DNA from: Novosphingobium sp.
Lineage (GTDB): Bacteria > Pseudomonadota > Alphaproteobacteria > Sphingomonadales > Sphingomonadaceae
Direction of reading: 5' to 3'
NCBI RefSeq assembly: GCF_024642085.1
Contig: NZ_JAHEBV010000063.1
Coordinates: forward strand, 1-64,000
Length of the DNA: 64,000 nucleotides
Part shown: positions 49,609-61,800 of the stretch, piece after piece
Layout: each line of letters opens with the position of its first letter
Position numbering within the stretch: the stretch's first letter is position 1
Position numbers and translations under genes: made by a program
The notes under the pieces: generated by a model
Databases searched by the model: none
What the model saw: only the letters and a program-made list of their open reading frames with translations
What the model was told of the DNA's origin: nothing

Positions 49609-50561
49609 AACGTTCCTTCGGGTGTAAATGCTGGCGCAACACTAGGGCCGGCCGGGCTGGCCTGCTGCACATTTTGTCCCGTGCTGCCGCGCAGCTTGTC
49701 CGTATCGAGCAGCGCAGTCGTTTCGATCAGGTCGAGCGCCTTTTGTGCGGCAGCAAAACGCCGGGCCTGCGTCGCCCACTCATTCGCCGCGTCAGCACCA
49801 GGCATACGGGCGATAAGGTCTACCGCCGCGTCAATCTGGCCCGTTCGCAGCAGCATCCGCGCTCGGTCGAGGCGATTTTCCGGACTGGTCAAGGGCGTAT
49901 CATCATGGCGGACCACAAACAGCCCTGAAACTTCGCGGCGCAAGCGCTGCCAGCCGCCTTCGTTCTTGGGTGCGGCCGCCAGCGCCTGAGCCATAGTATC
50001 AAGCCCACCAGCCAACTGATCCAGCGTGACCGGCATGGCCGCGCTTTCGATCACGGTTTGCACGGCAGCAGGCTGGGCAGCTGCGAAACGCAACTTGAGC
50101 TGATCAGCTAGATAACCCAGCGGCGCACCGCGTTCGATCGCGCGGCGGGCGGCAAACGCCACGAGCAAGCCTTCGGCGCGGGCAGCGTTGCCTTCAGCTG
50201 CGGCAGCCTGCAGATCGAGCCGGGCGAGCCGCTGTTCCAGCGCTGCCACGCGATTGTCCACTCCGCCTGCGGCAAGCACTGCGGCGGAACTGGCACTGGG
50301 AGCCGGGGACGGTTGTGGCACCGCGTTGGGCAGCGCGGCGGCAGTCTGCGCAGCCGGTGTCGGTTCGCCGATCATCGCAGCGATATCCCGATCGGACATT
50401 TTCAGGGTGCCGTTCCACGCGAGATAACCGACCAAGGCGGCACCGCCGGCAAAGGCCAACGCAGCAGAGAGTAGAATGGTGCGCAACGATTTGCCGCGAA
50501 CCGAAGCGGGCGGTCTTGTTGCAGTCGAATAAAAATCGTCGGGCATAGGGTTGTCCGGCAT
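49605..50561 (-). CDS. Hypothetical membrane-anchored protein (mitofilin/COG4223-like)
   Basis: Single N-terminal TM (TILLSAALAFAGGAALVGYLAW), Ala-rich helical; located beside hemD/hemC. Confidence 0.75.
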   Translation of the reverse strand: MPDNPMPDDFYSTATRPPASVRGKSLRTILLSAALAFAGGAALVGYLAWNGTLKMSDRDIAAMIGEPTPAAQTAAALPNAVPQPSPAPSASSAAVLAAGGVDNRVAALEQRLARLDLQAAAAEGNAARAEGLLVAFAARRAIERGAPLGYLADQLKLRFAAAQPAAVQTVIESAAMPVTLDQLAGGLDTMAQALAAAPKNEGGWQRLRREVSGLFVVRHDDTPLTSPENRLDRARMLLRTGQIDAAVDLIARMPGADAANEWATQARRFAAAQKALDLIETTALLDTDKLRGSTGQNVQQASPAGPSVAPAFTPEGTF

Positions 50562-50566
50562 GGTTA

Positions 50567-51268
50567 TCAGTCGCGGCCTCTTGGTCCAGGGTCTTGGCAC
50601 ATCTGCAGGGCCAAGGCTAGCAAGGCCTTGTCGTTGGGCAGGCTGGCTGTGGCCACCTCTCCCCAACCCTCGCCCGCGGCGCTGGCAATCCGGGGGCTCA
50701 GCGCGATCAGACGCAATAACGAACGGCGGATGCCATTGGTGACGCACTGCGCCGCCAAGTGCCGCGCTGCCTCGGCCGAATGGAGCGCGATCATAGCCGG
50801 GGCACGCAGCAAGGATGCCAAATCGGGCGGCATTGCCCGCGGCACGCTGGCATAGACCACGCGTTCTTCCATCGTGACACCCTTGGGCAGATTCAGCGGT
50901 ACGCGCTCATCCCCGGCAAGCCGGAGCAGGCGGCGATGGACTGGGTCAAGGTCTGCAAGCATTCCCTGAAGCCCGCCGTTGCCCGTGGCTGTCACAGAAA
51001 ATCCGGCTTCGTGTGCGGCAGCGGCGGTTGTGACACCCACGGCATATACGGGCAAATCGCGCAATACACTCAAGCCTTTACCGCCAAGGCGGAAGGCATT
51101 TGCGCTGCCGCCCAGGATGGCATCGAAATATCCTGAAATCGGGGCTTCCCAGCTTTTCGCGACGACTTCGAATAAGGGAAAGCCGTGAGCCTCCAGCCGT
51201 ACCGCTCGCGCTGCCGCCAGGCTGGCGCTGCAGCCGGGTTCGGGGCGAATTACGACCAGTGGCACCAT
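50567..51268 (-). CDS. hemD: Uroporphyrinogen-III synthase
   Basis: VVIRPEPGCSASLAAARAVRLEAHGFPLFEV; adjacent to hemC. Confidence 0.87.
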   Translation of the reverse strand: MVPLVVIRPEPGCSASLAAARAVRLEAHGFPLFEVVAKSWEAPISGYFDAILGGSANAFRLGGKGLSVLRDLPVYAVGVTTAAAAHEAGFSVTATGNGGLQGMLADLDPVHRRLLRLAGDERVPLNLPKGVTMEERVVYASVPRAMPPDLASLLRAPAMIALHSAEAARHLAAQCVTNGIRRSLLRLIALSPRIASAAGEGWGEVATASLPNDKALLALALQMCQDPGPRGRD

Positions 51269-51271
51269 TGT

Positions 51272-52195
51272 TCAGTCTCCTTGGCTCCCGACGAAATGTT
51301 CCCGGATCGACGGCACCGCACGCGCAAGCAAATCTGCAGCAAGAGCCGCCGGGCCCGCCGCATCTTCTGCGGCAAAGCTGCGCGCGCCGTCTACCCGGTC
51401 CCGCCCATCGGGGCTGAACAGCGCGGCACGCATGGTGATAGTGTTGCCTTCGCGTCCGCTAAGCACAGCGACCGGACTGTGACAATTGCCCCCGAGAGCA
51501 GCCAGCAGACGGCGTTCGGCGTGAAGGGCTTCATTGCTTGTCCGATCGTCGATAGCGGACAGGATTGCGAAAGTCTCGCCATCATCGCTGCGGCACTCTA
51601 TCGCGATGGCACCTTGACCCGGGGCGGGTAGCCAGATTTCAGGGTCAAGCGGGGTGCCGACTGAACCTTGCCCGGTGCGGTTGAGACCGGCGAGTGCCAG
51701 CAAGGTCGCATCCGCCTCGCCAGCCGCCAGCTTTGCCAGCCGGGTCTGGATATTGCCGCGAAATGTGATCACGCGGCAATCCGGCCGTGCGTGAAGAACC
51801 AGCGCAGCGCGTCGCGGAGCACTGGTGCCAATCAGCGCGCCCGGCCGCAGTTCGGCCAGACTGGCTACGCCGACCAGTACATCGCGTACGTCTTCGCGCG
51901 GCAGTACGGCCGCTATGGCAATGCCGGCAGGTCGAATAGTTTCAACATCCTTGGCCGAGTGGACCGCGAAGTCGATTGTTCCGGCCATCAGCCAGGCGTC
52001 CAGTTCTTTGGTCCACAATGCCTTTCCCCCGGCGTCGGCCAGCGAGCCAAGCACCCGGTCGCCACTGGCGGTGACAGGCACGATCTCAACCGCAATACCC
52101 GGGTGAGCCGCCTGTAGACGGTCGCGCGCTTCTTCAGCCTGGGCCATTGCCAGAGGAGAACGGCGGCTGCCGAGTTTCAGGGGACGGTCAGGCAT
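51272..52195 (-). CDS. hemC: Hydroxymethylbilane synthase
   Basis: LKLGSRRSPLAMAQAEEARDRL, HSAKDVET, GNCHSPVAVL; start MPDRPLKL. Confidence 0.96.
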   Translation of the reverse strand: MPDRPLKLGSRRSPLAMAQAEEARDRLQAAHPGIAVEIVPVTASGDRVLGSLADAGGKALWTKELDAWLMAGTIDFAVHSAKDVETIRPAGIAIAAVLPREDVRDVLVGVASLAELRPGALIGTSAPRRAALVLHARPDCRVITFRGNIQTRLAKLAAGEADATLLALAGLNRTGQGSVGTPLDPEIWLPAPGQGAIAIECRSDDGETFAILSAIDDRTSNEALHAERRLLAALGGNCHSPVAVLSGREGNTITMRAALFSPDGRDRVDGARSFAAEDAAGPAALAADLLARAVPSIREHFVGSQGD

Positions 52196-52238
52196 GTGTT
52201 CTTGTGCTAGCCCGCAATGGCGGTAAGGGAAAGGGGAC

Positions 52239-53279
52239 ATGGGGCTGGTCCTGGGCATTGAATCGTCATGTGACGAAACCGCAGCAGCGCTGGTCGATGA
52301 AGGCCGCCGTATCGTTGCGCAGCGTATAGCTTCGCAGGATGAAGCGCACCGCCCCTTTGGCGGCGTGGTCCCTGAAATCGCTGCGCGCGCCCATTCCGAG
52401 CGTTTGACTCCGCTTATCGCGGCCACGCTGGACGATGGCGGGGTCTCGCTGCGCGATATCGACGCAATTGCAGCAACGGCCGGCCCCGGACTTATCGGCG
52501 GGGTGATGGTTGGCCTGGTCACGGCCAAGGCCCTGGCCCTGGCTGCTGACAAGCCGCTGATCGCGATCAACCACCTTGAAGGCCATGCGCTCTCTCCCCG
52601 GCTGTCCGATCCGAAGTTGCAGTTTCCTTATCTGCTGCTGCTGGTTTCTGGCGGGCATTGCCAGATACTGCGGATTGATGGGGTGGGGCGCTACACGCGG
52701 CTGGCTACCACAATCGACGACGCTTTGGGTGAGGCATTCGACAAGACAGCCAAGATCCTTGGGCTGGGCTTTCCTGGCGGACCGGCGGTTGAACGGATAG
52801 CCGCCGCCGGCGATGCCAGCAACGTTCCCTTGCCGCGCCCGTTGTTGGGCAGCGCAGAACCGCACTTCTCCTTCGCCGGCCTAAAAAGTGCTGTTCTGCG
52901 GGCGCGGGATTCTGAAAAATATGACCCGGCCGATATCGCTGCGTCGTTCCAGCAAGCGGCGATCGATTGCGTTGTAGACCGCAGCCGGCGCGCGCTGCAG
53001 TCAAGCGACACGCCAACTGCACTGGTTGTCGCAGGCGGCGTTGCGGCAAATAAAGCCGTGCGTGCCGCTCTCGAGAATCTGGCGGCTGAGTTTGGCCTGC
53101 CTTTCGTCGCCCCACCTTTGGCGCTCTGTACCGATAATGCAGCGATGATTGCCTGGGCCGGTCAGGAGCGGCTTGCCATGCCGCGCTTTGCGTCTGATCC
53201 ACTTGACATCGCGGCTCGGCCACGCTGGCCGCTGGATCCAAGCGCTGCGCCGGTGCGCGGCGCGGGGGTCAAGGCATGA
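52239..53279 (+). CDS. tsaD: tRNA N6-adenosine threonylcarbamoyltransferase
   Basis: [54 protein letters not shown]. Confidence 0.97.
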   Translation: MGLVLGIESSCDETAAALVDEGRRIVAQRIASQDEAHRPFGGVVPEIAARAHSERLTPLIAATLDDGGVSLRDIDAIAATAGPGLIGGVMVGLVTAKALALAADKPLIAINHLEGHALSPRLSDPKLQFPYLLLLVSGGHCQILRIDGVGRYTRLATTIDDALGEAFDKTAKILGLGFPGGPAVERIAAAGDASNVPLPRPLLGSAEPHFSFAGLKSAVLRARDSEKYDPADIAASFQQAAIDCVVDRSRRALQSSDTPTALVVAGGVAANKAVRAALENLAAEFGLPFVAPPLALCTDNAAMIAWAGQERLAMPRFASDPLDIAARPRWPLDPSAAPVRGAGVKA

Positions 53280-54274
53280 GCCGCGCGGCGATCGGGGTAA
53301 TTGGTGCGGGCGCCTGGGGCACCGCACTGGCCCAAAGTCTGGCCAGCGACGGCGGGGCAGTGTTGCTGTGGGCGCACGAACCGGAACTGGTCGATGAGAT
53401 CAACAGCGCCCACACAAACAGTCTGTTCCTGCCCTCAGCTAAGCTGGCATCGTCAATTAGAGCGACGTCCGACCTTGCCACTCTGACCGATCTGTCAGTC
53501 CTGCTGGTTGTGACTCCGGCGCAACATCTGGCGCGTGTGGTGGCGGGCCTTGCCGATGTACCGCGCGACCTGGTGCTGTGCTCCAAAGGAATCGAGGCCG
53601 GCAGCGGTCGGCTGATGGCGGAAGTGGCAATGAACGCAGCGCCGGCGGCTCAGATCGCCGTGCTGTCCGGTCCGACTTTCGCGCATGAAGTTGCCGCCGG
53701 TCTGCCCACAGCGGTAACGCTTGCCTGCGGCGGCGGTGAGCCGCAGTGGGAGCGGCTCGCGCAGACGATTTCGCGCCCGATGTTGCGGCCCTATTATTCC
53801 GATGACGTGATCGGCGCGGAAATCGGGGGCGCAGTCAAGAACGTGCTGGCGATCGCCTGCGGAGTGGTTGACGGGTTGGGGCTGGGCCAAAACGCGCGCG
53901 CCGCGCTGATCGCACGCGGCTATGCCGAAATGGTCCGCTTTGGCCTGGCGCGCGGAGGGCGCGCCGAAACGCTGGCGGGATTGTGCGGATTGGGCGATCT
54001 GGTACTCACGTGCTCGTCCACTTCGAGCCGCAATTTTTCGCTCGGCAAAGCACTGGGCGAGGGTATGAGCGCGGCCGAGGCACTGGCTGGCAAGAACAGT
54101 GTTGCTGAAGGCGCACATACCGCCCCCGTGCTTGCGCTGCTGGCTGAACGTGAGGGCATTTCGATGCCGATTGTTACAGCGGTCAGCAGACTGCTTCGCG
54201 GCGAGATGCCTGCGCGCGATGTGGTAGCCGATCTATTATCCCGCCCCTTGAAAGCCGAAGGTGAGCCGGGATGA
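53276..54274 (+). CDS. gpsA: Glycerol-3-phosphate dehydrogenase [NAD(P)+]
   Basis: [62 protein letters not shown]. Confidence 0.97.
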   Translation: MSRAAIGVIGAGAWGTALAQSLASDGGAVLLWAHEPELVDEINSAHTNSLFLPSAKLASSIRATSDLATLTDLSVLLVVTPAQHLARVVAGLADVPRDLVLCSKGIEAGSGRLMAEVAMNAAPAAQIAVLSGPTFAHEVAAGLPTAVTLACGGGEPQWERLAQTISRPMLRPYYSDDVIGAEIGGAVKNVLAIACGVVDGLGLGQNARAALIARGYAEMVRFGLARGGRAETLAGLCGLGDLVLTCSSTSSRNFSLGKALGEGMSAAEALAGKNSVAEGAHTAPVLALLAEREGISMPIVTAVSRLLRGEMPARDVVADLLSRPLKAEGEPG

Positions 54275-55761
54275 GCGAGGATCCTGCCGCCCCTGACCAG
54301 CAACAAAAGGATATCCAGGCGCTGGCCAAGGGTGGGCGCACCAATTTCTTGGGTTTTCTGCTTCGCCTGGCGGCGCGTTTGCCGTTCCTTTTCATCGCCG
54401 GACGGCTATATGGTGCTGAATCGCTCGGCCGCTTTGCCCTGGCTCTGGTGGTAGTCGAACTGTCAGCGCAGCTGTGCACGCTGGGGCAAAAGCGCGGGCT
54501 GGCCATGCGGCTCAGCCACGAACGTGAGCATCCCGCCAACGCCGTAGCCGATGCCATGCTGCTGGGCGGATCGCTGGCCTTGTTGGCCACCGTGGTGATC
54601 TATCTGTTCCCCGACGTCATGTTCAATGGTGCCTACACCCAGGAAGAACGTCTGGTGGTGCTGGCAATTCTGCCGCTGACCCTGACCGAGATCGCCCTGG
54701 CGGCACAGGCTTATCGTTTCGACATTGCTACTTCGGTCCGGGCCCGAGCATTGGTTGAACCGTGGACCTTGTCGATCATGTCGGGGGTGCTGTTCTTCGT
54801 CTATCGCCAGGCGGGGCTGCTAATCGCCTACAACCTTTCGGTCATGGCCGCGGCAGTGACCGCGCTGTGGCCGATGCTTCGAACTTATGGCTTGCCGCGC
54901 CAATGGAAGCCGCATCCCCTGGCTATCGGCCAGCTGGCAATCGCCAATCTGCCGCTGGCTGCTGCCGATGCGATTGAATGGGGAACGCGGCGGTTCGACA
55001 TATACCTGCTCGGCTTCTTTGCCGGGGACAAGGCAGTTGGGGTCTATTACGTAGCCCAGCAAATTGCTTCGGTCCCGCAAAAGCTGAAAACCAGTTTCGA
55101 ACCGATCCTTGGCCCGGTGATCACCCGCAATCTGAAGGAACAGAACTTCACGGCAATAGCACAGCAGGTTTGCCAGGTCGGCTTCTGGATCACGGCTGCC
55201 CAAGCCGGAGTGGCGCTGGCGCTTGGGATACCGGGCGAAGGCGTGATGGGCCTCGTCGGCCCGCTGTTCGTCGGCGGCACTGGAGCGCTGTGTTTCCTTT
55301 TGGCGGCGGAAGTTTCTGCAGCCACTGCCGTAGTTAGCGAAGCCGTGCTGATCTATGTCAAACGGATACAAAATCTGTGGGTCAGTCTGGCCACGCTGGC
55401 CATTCAGGCTGCCGCGACCATTGGCCTGATAAAACTGGTTGAGCGTTTGGGTCTTAATGACAATTACAAGGCGGCGATGGCCGGGGCGGGGCTGATGGTT
55501 GCGCTTGCAATGGCCAGCTGGGTCAAATCTCGGTTGCTTGCCCGGTTCTTGCACCAATCGGTCAACAACTGGCGCTGGCCGCTGGTTTGGGCGGCGGCGC
55601 CCGCGGTGGTGCTGGGCTGGGCGGTGACCAGCTTTCTGCCTGAATGGGCAGAACTGGCATTCGGCATTCCCACGATCCTCTTGGCCTATGGGTTTGTCAT
55701 CTGGCACAAGGGCTTTGGTCCAGAGGACCGTGTGCTGTTCCGCCGCAACGTAGGCGCCTGA
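54271..55761 (+). CDS. Polysaccharide biosynthesis / oligosaccharide flippase-like membrane protein
   Basis: Multi-TM protein, GRTNFLGFLLRLAARLPFLFIAGRLYGAESLGRFALALVVVELSAQL. Confidence 0.85.
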   Translation: MSEDPAAPDQQQKDIQALAKGGRTNFLGFLLRLAARLPFLFIAGRLYGAESLGRFALALVVVELSAQLCTLGQKRGLAMRLSHEREHPANAVADAMLLGGSLALLATVVIYLFPDVMFNGAYTQEERLVVLAILPLTLTEIALAAQAYRFDIATSVRARALVEPWTLSIMSGVLFFVYRQAGLLIAYNLSVMAAAVTALWPMLRTYGLPRQWKPHPLAIGQLAIANLPLAAADAIEWGTRRFDIYLLGFFAGDKAVGVYYVAQQIASVPQKLKTSFEPILGPVITRNLKEQNFTAIAQQVCQVGFWITAAQAGVALALGIPGEGVMGLVGPLFVGGTGALCFLLAAEVSAATAVVSEAVLIYVKRIQNLWVSLATLAIQAAATIGLIKLVERLGLNDNYKAAMAGAGLMVALAMASWVKSRLLARFLHQSVNNWRWPLVWAAAPAVVLGWAVTSFLPEWAELAFGIPTILLAYGFVIWHKGFGPEDRVLFRRNVGA

Positions 55762-55778
55762 AGGATAGGGAGCGGACG

Positions 55779-56306
55779 ATGCTGCAACAAATTCAAGCGA
55801 ACTGGATAGTTCTTGCTGCGGTGGTGGTCGCCGCGCTGTTTGTAGCCTGGTGGATGCTGCGACGGGCCAGCCGCGCGCCTGCACGGCGTGAATACAAACC
55901 CGATGTGCTGGATGAAGGGCAGGCTCCTGCAGCGCGCAATCAGGCGCTGATCGACGCGCCGCCGGCAGCAGTGGTGGTCACGCCGCTACCTGGCGCCGGG
56001 ATATTGGGCGGCGTTGCCGAAGCCGTCGCGGTCGGCGCGCAGGACGTCATCGAAGAAGCTGCGGCGGCTGGCGATGATCTTTCCCGCATCAAGGGGCTGG
56101 GGCCCAAGCTCCAGGCGCTGCTGCCCACACTTGGTATTACCACGTATGCCCAGATCGCAGCGCTCGACGAAGCCGGGCTGGCGGCGCTGGACGCCAAGCT
56201 GGGGCCGTTTGCTGGAAGACCGGCGAAGGATAATTGGGCTGAACAGGCGCGAATGCTGGCTGCAGGCGATTTACTGGGCTTTGAAAGTAAGTTCGGAAAG
56301 ATCTAG
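55779..56306 (+). CDS. Membrane-anchored helix-hairpin-helix protein
   Basis: N-terminal TM WIVLAAVVVAALFVAWWML; C-terminal LSRIKGLGPKLQALLPTLGITTYAQIAALDEAGLAAL. Confidence 0.8.
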   Translation: MLQQIQANWIVLAAVVVAALFVAWWMLRRASRAPARREYKPDVLDEGQAPAARNQALIDAPPAAVVVTPLPGAGILGGVAEAVAVGAQDVIEEAAAAGDDLSRIKGLGPKLQALLPTLGITTYAQIAALDEAGLAALDAKLGPFAGRPAKDNWAEQARMLAAGDLLGFESKFGKI

Positions 56307-56414
56307 CTGACGGTTTTCCAGAAGGCGGCAAAATACAAAGCCACGCCGCCAACCTTAGACAAAACCAGAGTCACATCGAAAAGCCCGCGTGACATCACCT
56401 TGTCCCGCACCCTT

Positions 56415-58601
56415 TTACCGTCCCCACTTCTTCTGACTCTTCCCGAAGCGCGTCTTGCGCGTGCCTGGTTTTCCCTCGTTGCTGCGCCCAACGATCGGCG
56501 CGCGTTTGTCGGGGTCGGGGATGCCAAGTTCGTCAGCCTCTAGGCGCCTGATTTCATCACGCAACCGCCCCGCTTCCTCAAACTCAAGGTCGGCGGCTGC
56601 GTTTCGCATCTTCTTTTCCAGGTCTTCGATATAGGCGCGCAGGTTGTGACCGACGAGGTTGTTGGCGCCTTCGGCATCGATCTCGACGAGCACGCCGTCG
56701 CGCGATGCAGTGTCCGCAACGATGTCGTGAATGCTGCGCTTGATCGTTTCGGGCGTGATGCCGTGTTCAATATTGTACAAGTGCTGCTTTTCACGGCGGC
56801 GGTCGGTTTCCGCCATGGCGCGTTCCATGCTGCCGGTTATCCGGTCGGCATATAGGATTACGCGGCCGTCGACGTTACGCGCCGCGCGGCCGATTGTCTG
56901 GATCAGTGACGTTTCGCTGCGCAGAAAACCTTCCTTGTCTGCGTCCAGAATACAAACCAGCCCGCATTCGGGGATATCCAGCCCTTCGCGCAGCAAATTG
57001 ATCCCGACCAGCACGTCGTATACGCCCAGCCGCAGGTCGCGGATCAGTTCAATGCGTTCCAATGTTTCGACGTCGGAATGCATGTAACGCACCCGCAGCC
57101 CAGCCTCATGCATGAACTCGGTCAGGTCCTCGGCCATCCGCTTGGTCAGTGTCGTGACCAACGTGCGATACCCTTTGGCGGCAGTCTGGCGGCATTCCTC
57201 GATGCAATCCTGGACCTGATCCTCAACCGGGCGAATGGTTACTGGCGGGTCGATCAGCCCGGTCGGGCGGATCACCTGTTCGGCAAACACCCCGCCTGAT
57301 TGTTCCATCTCCCATCCGCCTGGGGTGGCCGATACCGCGACGGTTTGTGGGCGCATCGCATCCCATTCGTTGAAGCGAAGTGGGCGGTTGTCGATACAGC
57401 TGGGCAGGCGAAAGCCGTATTCGGCGAGCGTAATCTTGCGGCGGTGATCGCCTTTGCTCATCGCGCCGATCTGAGGCACGGTCTGGTGGCTTTCATCGAC
57501 GAACAGCAGGGCATTGTCGGGCAGGTATTCGAACAGCGTCGGTGGCGGTTCGCCCGGCAATCGACCCGTCAGAAACCGCGAGTAGTTTTCAATACCTGCA
57601 CAAGAGCCGGTAGCAGCAATCATTTCCAGGTCGAAATTGGTGCGCTGTTCCAGTCGTTGCATTTCAAGCAACTTGCCCTCGACTTCCATTTCCTTGAGCC
57701 GCTCGGTTAGTTCAAACCGGATCGCATCGGCGGCCTGCTTCATCGTCGGGCCCGGCGTGACGTAGTGCGAATTGGCGTAGACCCGCACCGATTTAAGGGC
57801 ATTGCCCGCTTTGCCGGTCAGCGGATCAAACTCGACGATGCTTTCGATCTCATCGCCAAAGAACGATACACGCCAGGCCATGTCTTCGTAGTGTGAAGGA
57901 AAAAGCTCAAGATTGTCGCCGCGCACGCGGAAATTACCGCGCGCAAAGGCTGCATCATTGCGCTTGTATTGAAGAGCAACCAGCTTGCGGATCAGTTCGC
58001 GCTGATCGACCGTTTCGCCAGCCTTTATGTCGAACACCATCGCCGAATAGGTTTCGACCGAGCCAATACCGTAAAGGCACGAGACCGAGGCGACAATGAT
58101 CACGTCGTCGCGTTCCAGCAGGGCGCGGGTGGCCGAATGGCGCATCCGGTCGATCGCCTCGTTCACCGAGCTTTCCTTCTCGATGTAGGTATCGCTGCGC
58201 GGGACGTAGGCTTCGGGCTGATAATAATCGTAGTAGGAAACAAAATATTCCACCGCATTGTCGGGGAAGAAACTTTTCATCTCCCCGTAAAGCTGGGCGG
58301 CGAGGATTTTGTTAGGGGCCAGGATAAGTGCAGGGCGCTGGGTGGCCTCGATAACCTGGGCCATCGTAAAAGTCTTGCCGCTGCCGGTTACGCCCAGCAG
58401 CACCTGGGTGCGGTCATCGGCCCGCACGCCTGTTACCAGGTCAGCAATTGCAGTGGGCTGGTCACCTGCTGGCTGATATTCAGACGATATGACGAAACGC
58501 CGCCCTCCGTCCGACTTTTCGGGGCGCGCGGGCTTGTGCGGGACGAAGTCGCCGGAAGTATCAGGCTCGTCGAGGCCCCGGCGGATTATGAGTTCGGCCA
58601 T
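56415..58601 (-). CDS. uvrB: Excinuclease ABC subunit B
   Basis: [63 protein letters not shown]-terminal UVR motif. Confidence 0.97.
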   Translation of the reverse strand: MAELIIRRGLDEPDTSGDFVPHKPARPEKSDGGRRFVISSEYQPAGDQPTAIADLVTGVRADDRTQVLLGVTGSGKTFTMAQVIEATQRPALILAPNKILAAQLYGEMKSFFPDNAVEYFVSYYDYYQPEAYVPRSDTYIEKESSVNEAIDRMRHSATRALLERDDVIIVASVSCLYGIGSVETYSAMVFDIKAGETVDQRELIRKLVALQYKRNDAAFARGNFRVRGDNLELFPSHYEDMAWRVSFFGDEIESIVEFDPLTGKAGNALKSVRVYANSHYVTPGPTMKQAADAIRFELTERLKEMEVEGKLLEMQRLEQRTNFDLEMIAATGSCAGIENYSRFLTGRLPGEPPPTLFEYLPDNALLFVDESHQTVPQIGAMSKGDHRRKITLAEYGFRLPSCIDNRPLRFNEWDAMRPQTVAVSATPGGWEMEQSGGVFAEQVIRPTGLIDPPVTIRPVEDQVQDCIEECRQTAAKGYRTLVTTLTKRMAEDLTEFMHEAGLRVRYMHSDVETLERIELIRDLRLGVYDVLVGINLLREGLDIPECGLVCILDADKEGFLRSETSLIQTIGRAARNVDGRVILYADRITGSMERAMAETDRRREKQHLYNIEHGITPETIKRSIHDIVADTASRDGVLVEIDAEGANNLVGHNLRAYIEDLEKKMRNAAADLEFEEAGRLRDEIRRLEADELGIPDPDKRAPIVGRSNEGKPGTRKTRFGKSQKKWGR

Positions 58602-58836
58602 GCGTCGGGATATGGAGGTTTATGGTTTGTTCTGCAAGGTGGCTGCGACGCGTCCCGGGCAGGGACGCGTAGGCATTTCGCACCTGCACCATCGGTCTTG
58701 CTTTGCGACCTGTTCTAAGAGATATTTTGACCGCAGGGCCGCCGAATCAGACGCGTAAAAAAGACGCGTACACCAGGGATTTTGGGTGCGGGCGGCCAAT
58801 GATGGACCGCTGCTGTGCGCCCGTTGCGGGGGTACG

Positions 58837-61800
58837 ATGAACGTTCCGGACATCTTCATATCCTATAATCGAGAGGATACTGCCTTCGCCCAGGCCTATG
58901 CCGACGCGTTTACGGACGCGGGGCTTGAAGTCTGGTGGGATGCAACGCTGCGTTCGGGAGAGGATTACGACGCAGTCACCGAAGACGCTCTGCGCAAGTC
59001 CAAGGCCGTAGTCGTGCTGTGGTCGCCGCGTTCGGTCAATTCGCGCTGGGTCCGAGCCGAAGCAACAATCGCCGACCGCGGCCAGCGGCTGATGCCGGTA
59101 ATGATCGAGGATTGCGAACGTCCGGTGATGTTCGAGCTCAAACAGACTACTGATCTGGCGGCGTGGAGAGGCGATACCACCGATCCGCGGTGGACGGCAT
59201 TCATCTCGGATGTGAAAGGCCGCATTGGCCAGTCACCCGGCGATGCGCCTCGCCAGAGCCGTCCGCTTGCGCCCCTCGAACCGGCTTCCCGCACAATGGC
59301 CGCAACGACTGCGCCGGAATCCGCGTTGAGCGGGGATGATCGGGCGGCGGTAGCTGTACTGCCCATTGCGTGCCGAGCAGGCAATGCCGAGCTGGAACTG
59401 ATGGCGGAGGATCTGACCGAGGATTTGACCCGCGAACTGGCCTACAACCGCTATGTTCGGGTCATTGCCGCAGGGACCATGGCAGCCTGGCGGGGCAAGG
59501 CGGTTGATCACAAGAGCCTGGGGCGGCAGCTGGGTGCACGCTATCTGGTCGATGGAAAGTTGCAAGCCAGTGGAGGTGGCATGCGGCTGACCGCTCAACT
59601 GGTTGATGCCGGTACAGGCAATGTGCTGTGGTCCAATCGCATGGTCTCCACCCCGGAAGACCCCGATTTCAATCACGATGCCTTGCCGGTAGCTGTCGCA
59701 CTGCAGCTGGCCGAACAAATCGTGACGCGTGAGGAATCGCAGGCTATGGCCCGCCGGGCGCCCTTCTCCGCAACTGATCGGATCCTGCGCGCGTCGGCGT
59801 TGCTGCGCCGCGACGATGAGACGAGCGCGCAAGGTGCGATTGACGAGGCGCGACAGGCTATTGAACAGGAACCGGAAAGCGGGCTGGCCCATGCCATGCT
59901 CGCCTCGGGACTTGCCGCCCTTGCGGAAAGCCGCGGCGCGGCACCAAATGAAGAGCAGATTCGCGAAATCCAGACCACCACGCGCCAAGCCATGCGGCTC
60001 GATGGGAACAACCCGACAGTCCTGATGGCGCTGGCCGCAGCCTATCAGGGCCTGGGCGAATATGAGATATGCCGACGTTTGGCGCGCCGCACGGTCGATC
60101 TCTGGCCAAGCTCGCCCACATCCTATCGCATGCTGGGCGATTCCCGGCGAATGCTGGGCCGTCCAGCCGAGGCGATCGAGGCTTACCGAAAATGGGAGCG
60201 GCTGGCCCCCTATGATAGCAGCCGACATATTGCGCTGACGAACCTCGGTACCTGCCTGCTGCTTGAAGGACAGGGGGACGAGGCCGAAGCCGTGCTCGAT
60301 CAGGCGTTGATGCTTAACCCGGAATACCAGATCGCACTTGAATGGAAGGCAATCGTCGCCGAGCATCTGGGCAGACATGCTGATGCAATCGCCGCCGTTC
60401 GGCAGATCCGTTCAAGCGAAGCTGCGATGCCGCTGGACCGTCATGTCTGGCAGATCGAACGCTATGAACACTTGCGCGAGCGTACGGCCGCCCATGCCGC
60501 GACGTTGCGGCGTTTGTGGGCCGAAGCGGGCGGCGAACCGGGCGTGCAAGTCCGGCCGGAGGAACTGAAGGAAGCCGCTGCGCCCGTGCCGCTTGCTGAA
60601 CCGGCAAAAGCTGCAATGTCGCCTGAAGAAGCCGGTTTGGTCGATGTCCTTGATGATTATGCTACGACTTTTCCTGCAGAGGATGCCGTACCAGATGACG
60701 CACCCGAACCGGCGGACGTTCTTATGTTCGCGTCGGCCCCGGCTGCGACCCAGGTTGTCGTGCCAGAACCTTTCGTGGTCATGTCGCCAAGGACCGGGCC
60801 GAAGGCTGCAAATGATGATGGCGCTGCTGTAGCAGTTCCGCCACGCCGATCAGCCTGGCCGCGAATTGCCGGAGTCGTCGGCGTGCTCGCGGTTGTAGGG
60901 ACAGGCGCTGCGGCCATGCTGGGCGGCAACGGAAAGTCGGCGTCGGCGGATTCCAGTCCTACCTTCGCGGTCGCCAAACTTCCGGCTGGCTCTGCGATAG
61001 CGCCCGCCGCGGCAATCGTGCCGGCGGCTGGCATGGAAGGTGAAAGCGAGCAGATCGAACCGATCGGCCAGGCGCTGACATCGTTGATCACCGCCAGCCG
61101 CAGAGCCAGACGACCAACTGCCGAAGTGGCGGCGCTGGAAGGGGGATTGCAAGCAATGGCACCGCTGCTTGCCCGGATGAAGGCAACGCCAGGCGACGAG
61201 ATGGTATCGGGCCAATTGCGCGACATTGCGATCAATCTGGTCAGTCCGCAGGGAACTGCGCTTTCAGCCGATGCCAATCGCTGGATTGCCGAGCAGGAGC
61301 GTCAGGCCGCTGCAGCCAGCCACAAGCTTTCGCCAGATGGCGCAGCCAGCGTCGACCGGATGCTGAACCGGGCCCGCGGCCCGCGCGCTGAACTTGCCGC
61401 AGCGGTCGGCAATGCAGGCCAGGCCCCGGATGCACTGTCGGCGATTACCGCCGGGCAAAAAGCTCTTGCAGCCTATGGCCGGGTTCGCGCCGTTTCAGTG
61501 GCAGGCACAATCGGCGTGGCCAGCGCCAAGACTGCTGTGGCGGTGGCTGCTGCTGATACGGCAAAGGCGCAAAACCGCCTGTCGTCGATGCGTGCCGAAC
61601 TCGGTAATGTGCGCAGCGAACTGGCCCGGCTGTCAAGCCAGGCGGCAGGCATGACCCAAGTCGAGAAACCCGGCCTGTTCGCCTCTGGCGCCAAACGGCA
61701 GTCACACAAGCTGCGCAAGGATAATGCCGACCGGGTCCGAGCTTTGCTGGCTGAGGCTGATCAGATTGTCGGAGCTTCAAACGGCGTGACCGATCCGGGG

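Noticed and set aside
54820-55884. 354-aa minus-strand ORF
   Set aside because: Antisense to the flippase-like gene; no family features
59233-60378. 381-aa minus-strand ORF
   Set aside because: Antisense to the TIR-TolB-TPR gene
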